Counted from the stretch's first letter, positions 1 through 11,825 are shown. The stretch is 64,000 bases of DNA from Zoroaster sp. YZ-2022 (GCA_029582265.1 CM055817.1:26158258-26222257); one strand, 5' to 3'. The notes: generated by a model not told the origin, from the sequence alone. A program made the numbers and translations.

Positions 1-197
1 GACTGGATACGGGATCTTCTACATCCCTATTCCCCCGCGCGTTCACACGGTCTGAGGGATCCCGTGTATCCCCACGACCTTCTGACTCGGAGTCTTGGAG
101 ATCTTCTACATCTCGCTCCAACCGCGCTTCAAGTAAACCTACGGGATCTGCTATATCCCTAAGGCAACCCTCACACCTCCGCTCACAGGACGCGTTC

Positions 198-1735
198 CAG
201 AAACACACCGTCGTCAACCTCAGCCAACGCACCCTCACTCCTATCGAAACATCAGTACTGTCACTGGGAATGAATTTCGCCCTCACACCCAAATCCATTC
301 CAACGGAAGAAATCATCCAGTCAGTTGAGCCAGCCCTGCGACGACTCAACAAAACAGCAGCTGATGACGTCAGACTACAGATGAGCGATGTTCTGCGTAA
401 AGCCAAGCCAGCCAAGCCCAACCTCTCCAAGGGAGAACTTTCTGCTTTACAGGACATCCGACGAGATAGCTCCATCCACATCCTCACCGCAGACAAAGGC
501 AACGCTACAGTCATCATGGACCGAGCACAATACACCGACAAGGTAAGTCACATTTTATTATCCGATTCATACCGCCCCCTCAAGAAGAACCCCATCCCAT
601 CCATAGAGAAAAGAGTAGCTAGCAAACTCCTTGCCCTCCACCGTGCCGGTGGCCTCTCCATCCAACTCTACCGACATCTCAGACCATCCAGCTCATCCTG
701 CCCTAGGTTCTTTGGCCAGCCGAAGATACACAAACCTGATGTCCCTCTCCGCCCTATTGTCGCCTCCAGAGGTTCACCTACGTACAACACAGCCCGTCAT
801 TTAGCTAAGATCCTCCGACCCTTGGTGGGTCTCACTCAACACCATGTGTCCAACTCCAGTCAGTTCGTTGAGATCACCCGGGGCCTCACACTTCAACCCA
901 GCGACATATTGGTTAGTTTTGATGTTGTCTCCCTATTCACCAATGTCCCAACTACAGAGACATGCCTCCTGGTGAAGGACAGACTCGTACAAGATCTTTC
1001 TCTTGATGATCGCACATCACTCACCCCGGACCAAATTCATGATTTGCTACTAACATGTGTCTCTTCAAGTTGTTTTCAGTTTCAGGGCAAGTTCTACGAG
1101 CAGACAGCTGGGACCTCCATGGGATCTCCTTTATCCCCGGTCCTTGCTGATATTTTCATGGAAGAGTTTGAAAACTCTTCCCTCAACACCGCCTGACCTC
1201 CAACCCAAGCTGTGGCTCGATACGTGGATGACACCTTTGTGGTTTGGCCACACGGCAGAGACACACCCAGGATTTTGTACAACATCTAAACCAGCAACAC
1301 CGAGCATCAAGTTCACCATGGAAACGGAAGAAGATGACAAGATCGCGTTCCTTGATGTTGGCATTTCCAGAAACCCAGACGGCTCCCTACACCACAACGT
1401 CTACAGAAAGCCCACGCACACAGATCGGTACCTGAACCAGCGCTCCTTCCATCATCCAAGCATCAAGTCATCGGTCAACCGTACGCTCGTACAACGCGCC
1501 TACAACATTTGTGACAAGGACAGCCTTCCCAAGGAACTACACCACATCCGAACTACCCTCAAACGCAACGGTTACAATCACAACAAGATCAGCACAGCGA
1601 AGCCGGTTCCAAACTCCAAAAGCAAGGTAAGTGATCTAACCCTCTGCTTGTCTCCCTATCTAGGTTCGACGTCTCACAAACTACAACGCATCCTCCGACA
1701 AGCAGGCATCGATGTGTTCCACTCAGCCCCAGCAA
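198..1735 (+). pseudogene. Penelope-type reverse transcriptase, frameshifted
   Basis: Would encode the reverse transcriptase that copies the element's RNA at a nicked target. The PLE N-terminal stretch (VVNLSQRTLTPIE) lies before the first ATG at 270. Within 270-1196 are the conserved blocks GQPKIHKPDVPLRPIVAS, SFDVVSLFTNVP (first catalytic Asp) and GTSMGSPLSPVLADIFMEE. The frame meets a TGA at 1194. The catalytic YVDDTFVVW box follows at about 1221 in the original frame, the intervening residues (DLQPKLWL) reading in another frame, so two compensating indels are implied. Further shifts near 1262 and 1300 lead to a frame reading IAFLDVGISRNPDGSLHHN and SHKLQRILRQAGIDVFH. The family is certain; at least four frame changes show it is inactive unless they are assembly errors. 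Confidence 0.9.
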
Positions 1736-2158
1736 ACCCAAGGACTTCTACATACCCACAAGGACAAACCGGACCCAAACAACAGAGCGGGAGTCTACCG
1801 GATCCTCTGTGAGTGCGGTAAGGTGTACATCGGCGAAACAAAACGCAACCTCCCCACCAGATTGAAGGAACACCGAGCACACGGCCGCAGAGGAGATTTC
1901 GAGAAGTCCGCCATCGTCAAGCACTCGCACATCAAGGACCACCAAATCGACTGGCAGGCAGCCCAACTCATCACACCCATCGACGCATGGCACCCCAGAC
2001 GCATCAGAGAGGCCATCGAGATCGTCAAACACGACACTGTGCCACAGGACATCGGTTTCTTCATCAGCGACATTTGGCGACCTATACTACAGACTGAAGG
2101 ATCTTCTATATCCAAAGTCCATAACCCACCCCAGACTGAGGGATCCCCTATATCCTAA
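1736..2158 (+). pseudogene. GIY-YIG endonuclease domain of the PLE
   Basis: C-terminal endonuclease of the Penelope protein, which nicks target DNA to prime reverse transcription. After a frameshift near 1740 the frame reads AGVYRILCECGKVYIGETKR, the GIY-YIG signature (here GVY...VYIG) followed by the usual Arg-rich helix (TRLKEH). KSAIVKHSHIKDHQIDW and RRIREAIEIVKH follow, and the last recognisable residues are near 2091. The domain itself is uninterrupted, unlike the upstream reverse transcriptase. It ends at a TAA at 2156. The last 20 codons, which contain the repeated GGATCTTCTATATCC-type motifs, are probably untranslated sequence read through. Confidence 0.88.
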
Positions 2159-2369
2159 GTCAACCACCCTCCTTCCCCTGTGCTTGTTAACAACTGATTC
2201 AGTTCAGTGAGCACACACTCCTCTCCCCCAACCCCTAGGATCCTAGTCTCATAGTCCCACAGTTTCCCGCCTGCGCGCCTCAACGAACTAATCCTCCAGC
2301 ATCCATTCATGGGATGATCCTCCAGCAGCCTACTTAAGCAGCAGCATTTTCCAGAGTCCGGCATTCTCC

Positions 2370-2412
2370 TGAGGACGATCAGAGCATACTGATCGAAACG
2401 TCGAGTTGTACC
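2370..2412 (+). ncRNA. Hammerhead-ribozyme-like motif in the PLE 3' region
   Basis: The sequence contains CTGAGGA, then a 6-7 bp hairpin (GATCAG/CTGATC, loop AGCATA), then GAAACGTC, and GAG that can pair with the CTC before CTGA. This matches a type-I hammerhead core (CUGANGA, stem II, GAAA, NUH cleavage triplet GUC) with a minimal stem III. Hammerhead motifs with very short stem III are known in Penelope-like elements and act as dimers. One C between the core and stem II is not ideal. Activity is inferred, not shown. Confidence 0.6.
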
Positions 2413-2515
2413 CCCAGTTCTTTTCAGAACTAATTACTACTCAATTGAGATTCCACATGGTGTCACCGCAATTAGTCTTACTTATCATCCTCACCATGCA
2501 AAGCTACAAGTTTTA

Positions 2516-2795
<280 letters not shown>

Positions 2796-3026
2796 TGCTT
2801 CACTTTATAATCCTATCTTTATTCACAAACATGATTATCAGGATAGGATAATCAGAATCGAGGTTGCCGCTTAAATTTTATGAAGTGGATTAAGGACGAA
2901 GTCTAACTACTCCAACAGTCTCAGGTGGTAAAAATATCTAAAATCAAATCCAGTGAGATGTTGGACATTTTTTCGTCTGCATCTAAGCCACCTGCATGAA
3001 ATACTGCACGTGTGTTCATTACTTAC

Positions 3027-3146
3027 TACAATACAACTCATCTTTTCCGTCTGAACAGTCAATTTCTCCGTTGCATATACGTTCATAATCGATGCATCCT
3101 TCTGCTGGTCCTCTCAAGCAAGACATCTCGGAATCAGTGCAATCTC
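3027..3146 (-). CDS. LDL-receptor class A domain exon (internal exon)
   Basis: Internal exon of 120 nt flanked by a good acceptor (TTTTCACAG) and donor (GTAAGT). It begins and ends in phase 1, the classic symmetry of shuffled LDLa modules. It encodes one complete LDLa repeat: six cysteines in order (residues DC, MSC, GCI, ICNG, DCSDG, YC) with the calcium-binding tail DCSDGKDE. Such ~40-residue modules bind ligands or calcium in extracellular proteins. The frame joins exactly to the signal-peptide exon at 4440 across a 1.29-kb intron, giving an N-terminus of signal peptide followed directly by an LDLa repeat. The next exon must lie left of 3027, beyond the Penelope element or outside the window. 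The domain identity is firm; the rest of the gene is unknown. Confidence 0.85.
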
Positions 3147-3249
3147 CTGTGAAAATATCAGATCTCAGGTACAGTTGGATACATTCGTTATCGATTCCAT
3201 TGACCCTCCGACGAGGGAGGTACCCACAACTTTATCTAAACATTGCAGC

Positions 3250-3589
3250 TCGCCTCTTCTCAGTGGCACCCCTATCCCCTAGGGTATTAATTATATTAAA
3301 ATTGTTTTCTCTGCATTCCCCATTGATTTTTTACATCCAAATGACTTCCACACAGGCCCTGCTATTGTCTAGAATTATTTTCAACCCCCAGATGACAAGA
3401 CGTTGGCATATCCCCTCCTCTTTTCAGTGGCACCCTAATTTACCTACTGTAAAAAACAGTAGGGGCTCACGCGCCGCAGGTTGTAATTATATTAAAAATT
3501 GTTCTCTGCATTCCCCATTGACTTTTTACATCCAAATGACTTCCACACATGCCCTGCTATTGTCTAGTATTATTTTCAACCCCAGATGA
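3250..3589. repeat. Two-copy tandem duplication, offset about 194 bp
   Basis: Copy one (about 3250-3395) and copy two (about 3415-3589) share the TCAGTGGCACCC start, the TTAATTATATTAAAA core, TGCATTCCCCATTGA and the GGCCCTGCTATTGTC-like end. Copy two carries an inserted stretch around 3444-3478 (TACTGTAAAAAACAGTA, a small hairpin). It lies in the first intron of the LDLa gene. No coding potential. Confidence 0.8.
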
Positions 3590-4439
3590 CACATAACGGC
3601 TGTGTAGTGTATCTCTCTCCTGTATGACCTTGCAAACAGCAAACAGCCGTACAGTTTATCTCTCCAGCATGTAACAGAACCCAGACACTCTGTCTGGGGG
3701 GGGGGGGGGGATGGGGGATTATGCCTGGCACTGACTGTCGCAAGACATCAAACAACACAGCCTGATGCTCAACAGATGGTTCCACTTATCAGAGGGTTAG
3801 ATCTGGGTAGGTCAATGAATGGTTGATTTTGTGCACAGACATATGGCAACAATTATTTTTCCAGCCCAGCATAACAAAGCTACACAACTCTGGGAACTGA
3901 CACCCCTTCTAAGATATGTGGAATGGTCCACTTTAGGATATCAATGACTCCCAGGCATCTGTGGCTTTTTTTCTGGGAAAAACAATTAAATAAATAACTT
4001 TTGCCAGTAGCGAGTGGAGGGCTACCTCATCGGAGGGTTGAACCAATAACCATACTAATTACAATACTAATTTTTTTGCACAACCAAACCATAATGCCTA
4101 ATATGCAGCCATGATGAAACGAATGGTAAAAGCAGGCGCTCGATTTGCATGGTGATGAAAAATAATCACATTTTCCAAATTTTGCAGTTGATGTGCACCT
4201 ATCATACCATTAAACTGGGTGTATTTTCACCGCTAGAGGGTTCGATGTGCACGAAGCCAGTTCGCTCCCAGAGCCACGTTTCTCATGACTCTCTCAGCAA
4301 CGGATCCAGGAAACATATGGGATGTATACCCCTCCCAACATTTCGTTGGGTCACCAAACAACCACAATTCACACCCTTCCCGCCTTACGTACGCCAGTAC
4401 ATAGAGTGGATACTGTTGCTGTGTCAAGTTGTAACTTAC

Positions 4440-4517
4440 TTGATTTGGCCATAATAAGAAGAAGACTATGTATAAGCAGTCCTTCAGCGAAGACAAGCAT
4501 CTTTGCCATGCTTGTAC
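4440..4517 (-). CDS. Signal-peptide exon of the LDLa gene
   Basis: Minus-strand exon with ATG at 4509. It encodes 23 residues (MAKMLVFAEGLL, then IHSLLLIMAKS) plus one base, ending at the donor GTAAGT (4439-4434). The hydrophobic run fits a secretory signal, although Glu9 inside it is unusual. A TTTCTAG sits 8 bases before the ATG, so there may be an upstream non-coding exon. Phase 1 at the end matches the LDLa exon at 3146 and creates an Arg-Asp-Cys junction. No similarity to the SP exons of genes A-D. The splice signals and phase agreement make this plausible; only RNA data would prove it. Confidence 0.6.
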
Positions 4518-4876
4518 CTAGAAATAAATAAACAAAAGTTATGATTTCATTAAAACTACAAATTCTTCTCATGTTCAATAAAACAACTCCTCTGTCACAT
4601 CGGACCCACTACACGTCCTTTTTCTTGATGAGTGGCAAGTTTACTATCAGGTAGAGTATATAGTATTCTACATATAAAGGGAATGCGAAACATCGGTAAT
4701 ACCTATTAAAAATACAGCACATTAATATTGGAGAGGTTTAGATTTGTAACGTGTACGTGTATGTATATTGAGCCGTAATTGTTCATTCCTCTATTCCCTC
4801 TAGATGTTCATAATGTTTAGGGAGAGCCTCTATACAGTCAGACGGGCAAGGTTGAATTTCCTGACGAGACATTTTT

Positions 4877-4904
4877 AGGTGTTTGGGTTACTGTCCAAAC
4901 ACCT
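4877..4904. repeat. Terminal-type hairpin AGGTGTTTGG/CCAAACACCT
   Basis: Perfect 10-bp inverted repeat with an 8-nt loop. The same motif begins the satellite-bearing element at 29974 (AGGTGTTCGGG...CCCGAAACACCT), and TTTAGGTGTTTG follows again at 4924. It is probably the end of a related, otherwise unrecognised element. Confidence 0.6.
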
Positions 4905-4986
4905 CTTGATAATGTTCGTTTCTTTAGGTGTTTGCGCGACTGCTCTCTTAATTGGAAACGGGATTGGATCTAACTTTGTTTTCAAC

Positions 4987-5300
4987 ATGGCGGATTCTGA
5001 AGTTAAAAATCGACCACGTTCATGTGCATTTTACACTGTGATCCAGCAGGTTAAAGGCAGAATTTCATCGTTTTCAGCCCAAAGCTTGTCTAAATTTATT
5101 GAATTCACAGAGAAATGGAAGGTTTTGAGGGGCGTACAGTGAGATCATTTCTTGCTGAACGTGACACGAAGGACCAAGGCCAAGTGTGGCATCGATTGCA
5201 GGCAGGTGCAGTAATTGATGGGTATCATCGATTTTGCATGCATCACAGACAAAAACAAGTTTGAGAGGGCCAAGGATGCCAAAGAGAGACGACAAATGAA
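4987..5300 (+). pseudogene. Unrecognised transposon-like coding fragment, frameshifted
   Basis: The frame from ATG 4987 reads MADSEVKNRPRSCAF and continues through SLSKFIEFTEKWKVLRG. A frameshift near 5130 leads to VRSFLAERDTKDQGQVWH and DGYHRFCMH. A second shift leads to ITDKNKFERAKDAKERRQ (to about 5300). The succession of short blocks with a Cys/His-containing GYHRFC segment looks like the N-terminal part of a family often found near mobile elements in invertebrates, but I cannot name it. The two shifts show decay. The 30 codons read before 4987 come from a flanking hairpin repeat and are not part of it. Confidence 0.4.
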
Positions 5301-5468
5301 CATCTCAGAAACTGGGATAGGCATTCGTCACGAAATAGGGCCAATACACTGGACTCTCCGTATCTCTGGCCCTAGCTCCACATGTACAGAAGAGCACCCG
5401 ATTCAACTAGCCACCGTCGACAATAAGTGAGGCTAGAGGGCGTGAATAACTATGCTGTATGCGTGGAA

Positions 5469-5709
5469 GCCTGAAGATCTGACGTCACACTTTAAGCTAG
5501 AGGCGCGTGAATTACGCCGTGCAGCCGCCATATTTTCCCAATGCTGAACTTTGACCTTTGTTGGTAGCTAGCGCGCGCAAACCTCGAAGCGTGACGTCAG
5601 ATCTTCAGCACAACGCGTTATTAAACGTATCCAATAAAATCATTTGAGTGGTACGCCTGGAGCCTGTCTATATCCTTGATAGGATATAGACAGGGGACCA
5701 GTCTATATG
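5469..5709. mobile_element. Foldback MITE, full copy
   Basis: Begins CCTGAAGATCTGACGTCAC (from 5470), whose inverted copy GTGACGTCAGATCTTCAG ends at 5608. It continues into a perfect hairpin CTGTCTATATCC/GGATATAGACAG (about 5667-5696) and ends GACAGGGGACCAGTCT. A deletion derivative with the same two ends lies at 9653-9721. No coding capacity. The TGACGTCA core resembles a CRE site, but this is part of the repeat. Confidence 0.65.
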
Positions 5710-8700
5710 CGTGGTTATGATATATCACGCTATCATGTGATACACTCTCCACGCTTATCAAGTTAGGTGAATGTTGAACGTAAGGTTTTTAAGTACATTA
5801 TACATAGCGGGTTGATTGGTGTAAGTTCGCCAATTGATGGCGCATCTCCGGATGCACTTTAACCTATGACCGAGATTTGACACCCGGTTCAACATAACAC
5901 CTTATCAGTTCGAGTGACTAAGCTATTCATCTGGCAACTGCTTCAATATACTTAAACCATTTGTCTGGTAAGTAAACTTTTTTCCCCTTTTTTACCGGTA
6001 TATGTTGATTATTTATTATCCTCAATTTACCCTAAATAACGCACCTAAGGATATATCATCAACTGGACAGTAACTTATAAATGAAATTAGCAGTTTGGTG
6101 TTTCAGTTTGTAAAATGCTGAATTTCAATGCATGATCATACAAAATTGTGGTCATCAACAAATTTATGTTGGTATAATGACTCACCCCCAAACTGTTAAA
6201 GTTGATGGGGGCACAGAAAATGTACCCAAGAAGAAAAACAGTTGAATCATGTTTCATCTTATTCCAGATGGCTTGTAAAATTGTTTTTAATCTTGAAAAT
6301 AAAAATATTGTTTAGATGTTTAAAATAAAAATGGTATAATTTGGAGAAGCTCTCAAAACGTTTAATCAATATTCTTGAAAGACCAATAAAATGGAAGGTG
6401 GTTAACACTTTTTCATAACCATGATATTAATGTTTCATTTTCTCAATAATTTCCCAATACCGACGAAGTAAACACCAACGAATTATTAAAGTAGTCTTCG
6501 TTCGCTTCTTCTATAGACTGTGTCCATTTTGAGATCATTATTTCTTAAAAAAATCATTGCAAATGCAAAGCATTCCTATCTGTTGGTTTCCACAAAAAAC
6601 AGCTCATTGACGGCATAGAACAATAAAATCACAGATGTTCGTGAAAACAAAATTGAGGTCATGTAAATCCCTTACTATTTGTATCTAGTAAAATCAGTGG
6701 TTAAACAACTTTGTCCACTTTCACAAGCACTAAATTTCCAGTAAATCATACAATTTCATTATGATTTTTATGTTTGTAACAAGCACGACTTAGAAAAGTT
6801 TATGCAACCAGTAATACGCCATAGTTTTGTAAGTTTTCCGAGAAATGCTAAGCCAAAGGTGAATTACGTACATGGACGATATATAAAATGTGTAATATAC
6901 GTCTGTTAGGTGAAGTGACTCTAAAGGTTCCGATTCATTTCCAAATCGGCTCTGTCCGCTCTAACGTTAGTTATAAATAGGCTAACGTTAAGTCCTCATT
7001 GTATTGGGAAACAAGGACACAACGTAGGCCTAGGCCTGTATAATATACGTGGATAAGCTAGCTGAAACTTTCATAGATTTGTTGTTTCATATTTGTTGTT
7101 TCATATCTGTTGTTTATATATCTTGTAAAAAAAAGTACTGCTGTATTTTTAGAAGCATGAGTTTTACTGACTCAAGTATCAATGTGTTCAATGTACGTCT
7201 ACATTTATAAAACATAACAAGATGGCGACCACCATTAACATGATGGACACCGAATGTTCCCTTTTCGGGCATTAGACAACACTATCTTATGACCAGGTAA
7301 ACGTATTTATGAAATATTGGCGATTGTCTTGCGAGCCTAAAACGATTTTTTTACTTTTGATCTGCTAATTATTACAATCTAAAATTTTGTGATTAGGTAA
7401 GCTTGCTTAAGCAGACACTTCTGGCATAAAGTTCACTATTGTGAGATCGGTAATTTTGGTGAAATTTTAATTTTATTAATATAATTATTTAAAAAAAATT
7501 ATTTCAAAAATGTTTCGAAACTTTTATATAACGCCCCTCAACATAACACCTGACAAAATCCCCACTACGGCTATGCCCCATCACCATTTCACCCCAGTAT
7601 AACAGATATTAAAAAAAAAAAATTTTTAAGTATTCGTTAATTTACAATAATCAGGCAGTAATTAAATTTCAACAATTGTTTTAGAAGACAACAAATTTAA
7701 TCAACAATAGAATGAAATCGCCAAGAGAAAAACTTAGTGCTGCCATGTGGCACCATGTAGATGTATTGTTTGGTCCACGTAATAAATAAACCTGGGGCCC
7801 AAACAAAAAAGGTCTTGTCCTAGGTCAGCTTCAGAATCATTGCGGTGAAGCGTTTTTACAATATACCTGCCACTTAAATCTTAATTCCCAAATCTGATTT
7901 CAAACACACTTCAGATGCATTTATAATGCTAATGTACTGTTATATGACCAAGTTTAGTATCTCCACAATGATGATGACTTAAAACTATAAATTAAAAAAA
8001 ATGATGGTAATAACTCACTTTGAAAAAAAAATTAAAAAAACGCGTGTGTGTGTGTATTTTTAATATGCTGTATTTGTCATAATTATCATTGATGACACGT
8101 GGCTGAAATAAATACTTATGAAAAAACAGTTTCTCTTCTATAATGGTTTGAGAGCATTGTTAAAATTCATCTCACTATGTTATCTGAATCGTTACAGAAA
8201 ACTAGTTATAAACATCTGTTACTGGCTGATCAATAGCACAGAAAGATAGCGTGTACCAGTAATATTAATTTGTTTCTACTGTTAATAAGCATGGGCAACG
8301 TATGACTTTAAAATTTTTCTCAAGAAAAAGTGCCCTGTAGTTGCCTGAATTATTTACAAATGCACGTAAATTGTATATGCAGAACATGGAAGAAGAGCAA
8401 TTTTAAGCAGCAACTTGTTTACTTGACATACATATGCATGATTCTACATTATATTCGATTTCTTGACAGAGCAGAAAATAGATAAATTAAATTCCCCTCT
8501 CAGAGTGAAGAAGGGAAATAACTGATGCAATTGTATTTGTCATTAACGTTATTGATATTTATGTCCATTATTGTTTATACATAAAAATTGCAAGCAATGT
8601 TGAATAAACGATCGTCTGATGTCATATTATAAGTGAATTGTGAATACTTTTGTTATAAAACTATATGTTGCTAGTGTAAGCCTGCATGTTTTGAGTTTTT

Positions 8701-9129
8701 GTTTTCTTTTTCGCCATAAATACTTCTAACTCTAATGAATAAAACGATACAGAGAACACGTCCAAACTGTCTTGGCAACCATAACATGTCTAATGGAAAA
8801 TACAGAATAACACTTGTAAACAGTGTGTGTATTTGTAGGCACAGTTTGTACATGTTTGTACCACATAGCATCAATAATTATTCAAATTTTCAGATGAATA
8901 ATATTTGAGTTGTAATGTTAGTGCTGGCCTTATTAAAAAAAATTCAAATTAGGAATTTTGGGAAGGTGCTATTAGTATGTATGTGGCCATAACTGGAACG
9001 GTTTATTAGCATGCAGAAACTGCTCATCAGAATATCCTTTGTGCAGATGGTAATCTACAAAAGGGACGGCAAACATTGTATTTGACATTTTGCATTCCTT
9101 TAAAAGGTAGAGTAGGGTCTATTTCTCAT
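5710..9129. other. AT-rich DNA without recognisable genes
   Basis: About 3.4 kb with only very short open frames, poly-A/T runs (for example 7480-7505 and 7610-7625) and a short GT run at 8045. A tiny frame at 7221-7274 (MATTINMMDTE) lacks any support. I see no exon with convincing splice signals and no repeat shared with the rest of the window. Confidence 0.6.
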
Positions 9130-9206
9130 AATATAATATAATATAATATAATATAATATAATATAATATAATATAATATAATATAATATAATATAATATA
9201 ATATAA
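9130..9206. repeat. (ATAAT)n pentanucleotide microsatellite
   Basis: About 15 perfect ATAAT units in a row. No coding or regulatory context visible. Confidence 0.95.
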
Positions 9207-9652
9207 CAGTTTCAGCAAAAGTATTGTTCAAGACGCATGGCGGTCGTGATTCGAACTACTTCAACATGCATTATTTTAGGCCTGCATGTAGCCCTTATTA
9301 AATGCATCAATACCAAATTGTGTTAGAAATATTGAATGAAATTAAATGAAATCAAAGACAGTAACAACAATAATACCAAACTATTATATTATAACTAAAT
9401 TTAGCCGGGGTATGAGCCTTTAGGCCAATTGCAAAAAAATGTCGGGTTGCCTCGCTACAGATATAGCACAAGCGCTGTATTCGTAGAAAATGGAATTTAC
9501 TTGAAAAATAAACATTAGGTGATTGTTTTTGTATCACTCTATTATGATTCCTCAATGGCAAATTTAATCAAATTACTAGTTTTTAGTTTTCAAATCAGCA
9601 GGAAATATTTTAAATACATTTTAATCGAATTAAAATAATCAAATAATTATTT

Positions 9653-9721
9653 AGCCTGAAGATCTGACGTCACGCATTCAGCTGGAGGCGCGTGAATCCT
9701 TGACAGGGGACCAGTCTAATA
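9653..9721. mobile_element. Internally deleted copy of the 5469 foldback MITE
   Basis: Shares CCTGAAGATCTGACGTCAC and GGAGGCGCGTGAAT with the copy at 5469, then jumps directly to CCTTGACAGGGGACCAGTCT, the other end. The roughly 170 bp between them in the longer copy are missing. Confidence 0.65.
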
Positions 9722-11470
9722 ATTATTCTAAGCATCCATCTCACGAGAGGGCGCTAAGATTTAATAAACTCACACAGGTCTTATATCACTGATTCACTTG
9801 CGTATCGTCTGAAATGTCTCAGTATTGGTATATTTTCCCCAATGACAGGTCTGTCAAACTTCCATCATAATATTAAGTTGCCTTGCACGTTTGGGAGTTA
9901 TAATTAAACTAATTATACTGTTTGTTGCAAATCTTCAAGCAACTGGACTTGTGTTTCGTTTATGGTTCTTCGAGGCGACTAAGTATCGAACAAACAGCAG
10001 TGGCATTGTGCCGCAAAACTAGTAAATTTGGACCCTATCCACCCATAAAACAAAACAAAGGTTACTGCAGTGACGGACATCTCATATAATGAATAGTTGC
10101 TTCACTATAGAGATTGAATTAACACAAACAGTGGTGATTATGTTTATTTCGCCAGGCGCCCCGTGAGCTTGAATATTGCATTATGCTGTTAATTAGGGAC
10201 TGTATAAAAATCAACATGTTCAATGTACTAGATCTGATTTCGGAATTTGGGTCACGTAAAGTCAACATTTTCAAAGACGTACTTGGCTGATGGCAACCCC
10301 GGTATTCAGACTGCCTAATTATGTTTGTTGTGACTCTTTTTGATGAACATACCAAGGCAAATTGTACATTAATGGACACCCCCTCTACATCAGGGTTGTG
10401 CATAGTTACTGAGTGTTTGGTTAACTAGTTGAGTTATTCATTGCTTTCTTGAGCATACTGTTACACTGATTCCCTAATGTGATATTACATAAATAGCACA
10501 CTCAGATCAGGTGTCATCGAATAACATAACATTTATAGAAACGTCTGCCCATCAGTAAATGTTTTAAATACATGATCAAATCTACACACCTTAAAGATCA
10601 AGTGGCTAGTTTTCAAATAAGCTTTCTTTGCTGTTGGTTGTTGTTTCAGAAAGTAAATGTTTGTTCTTTGACAAAGTGGGACGAGAGTTTATATTAAACA
10701 CATATTCCTGTAATAGCATTCAGAGCGTGAGCAGCTTGAGTTTGGGAATCAACCAGGTCTCTTCAACAACCGAAAACAGCTAAGCAAATGAAACAATACA
10801 AAATATACAATTTATGGTACATGTATAAGTGTGATACATTGTGCTAATAGCACACATCTTTAACAGCATACTGAGACAGTGGATGTAACACATTTCTAGA
10901 TTGTGTTATTATGTACACTTAAGTACACGTATACATGTACACATGTTTTCTGTACAAATTGTAAATTATGGTTCTTCACTATTGTAAATTGTAAATTATG
11001 GTTCTTCACTATTTTTTCATTACTTAGATTCAGGTTGTTTAATGTATATATGTACCTTGATTCAAAGAAAGTAGGCAAATTCATGGAAGAAGTTTTGTCA
11101 AGATTACCAATGTTGTACTTTCTATTTAAAGTCCCATTTAAACTGTCAATATCTAATAACCCAATATAAGTAACAATCATAACATTTATCAATGTAAAGA
11201 ACAGCTTCAGCACAAAGTATAGCAATAATTTTTTAAAGCTTTTTTCTAGAATTAAATTTTACACAAACACAATCCCAGTTATTGAAGGGGTGATCTAAAC
11301 AAATATATGTATCAATAATTTTAAAAGGGTTAAGCATATTCTATGACTACATTATATTAGTTTAAAAAATATTTAACATTTGGAAATAGAGAAAAACATT
11401 AATTATAGAATAAGGTGATTGCACAGAGCAAGGATTAATTATGCTGAATTCCAATCAAGCTGGGGTTATA
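9722..11470. other. Non-coding AT-rich stretch with one short local duplication
   Basis: No supportable gene. At 10956-11012 the block TGTAAATTATGGTTCTTCAC is present twice in tandem. The segment 11037-11117 (TTGATTCAAAGAAAGTAGGC) is a diverged copy of the sequence at 40499 and 50198, so it marks an old dispersed repeat. Confidence 0.5.
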
Positions 11471-11472
11471 TG

Positions 11473-11754
11473 TTTTTTCTGTCGCGGCTCCGAGACTCTG
11501 GAATCATCTTCCAACTAAACTAAACTCAAATCTTGCCATAGTATAACTAGATAACTAGTCGCTGCTTAAAACTCATCTTATGTCACAATTCTTCAATGAT
11601 GATGTATATTTGTAATTGCATTTTAGGTACATATATCTCGGTACATAATTTGTTTCTATGCTATCATTGTATATTGTTTGTATTCATGTTTGTTCTTTGT
11701 TTCCGCGCCTTGAACGCCCAGCAGGGTGGATATGTGCGCGCTACAAATAATCAT

Positions 11755-11825
<71 letters not shown>

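Larger units (their letters stand above)
1..2515 (+). mobile_element. Penelope-like retroelement (PLE), decayed, 5' end cut by window
   Basis: Nearly complete but broken Penelope-like element. Coding homology runs from about 198 to 2091: reverse transcriptase first, then a GIY-YIG endonuclease, the order of canonical Penelope elements. A 3' untranslated region of about 350 bp follows. It ends in a hammerhead-like motif (2370-2412) and the sequence CACATGGTGTCACCGCAA (2454-2471), which recurs in foldback elements at 29.7, 36.3, 46.5 and 63.4 kb. The tail runs into a long TTA microsatellite. Short related motifs built on GGATCTTCTATATCC lie both upstream (11-27, 53-72, 97-114, 141-160) and downstream (2099-2113, 2140-2155) of the coding part, as expected if a partial tandem copy (pLTR) precedes the body. 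Several frameshifts and a stop make it non-autonomous now. Confidence 0.88.

Noticed and set aside
1626..1662. Possible 37-nt intron in the Penelope element (GTAAGT...TCTAG)
   Set aside because: Too short for a normal animal intron, and the translated stretch (VSDLTLCLSPYLGS) fits the reverse-transcriptase family.
7221..7274. Mini open frame MATTINMMDTE before a GTAAAC donor-like site
   Set aside because: Only 17 codons with a stop before the putative donor; nothing else supports it.
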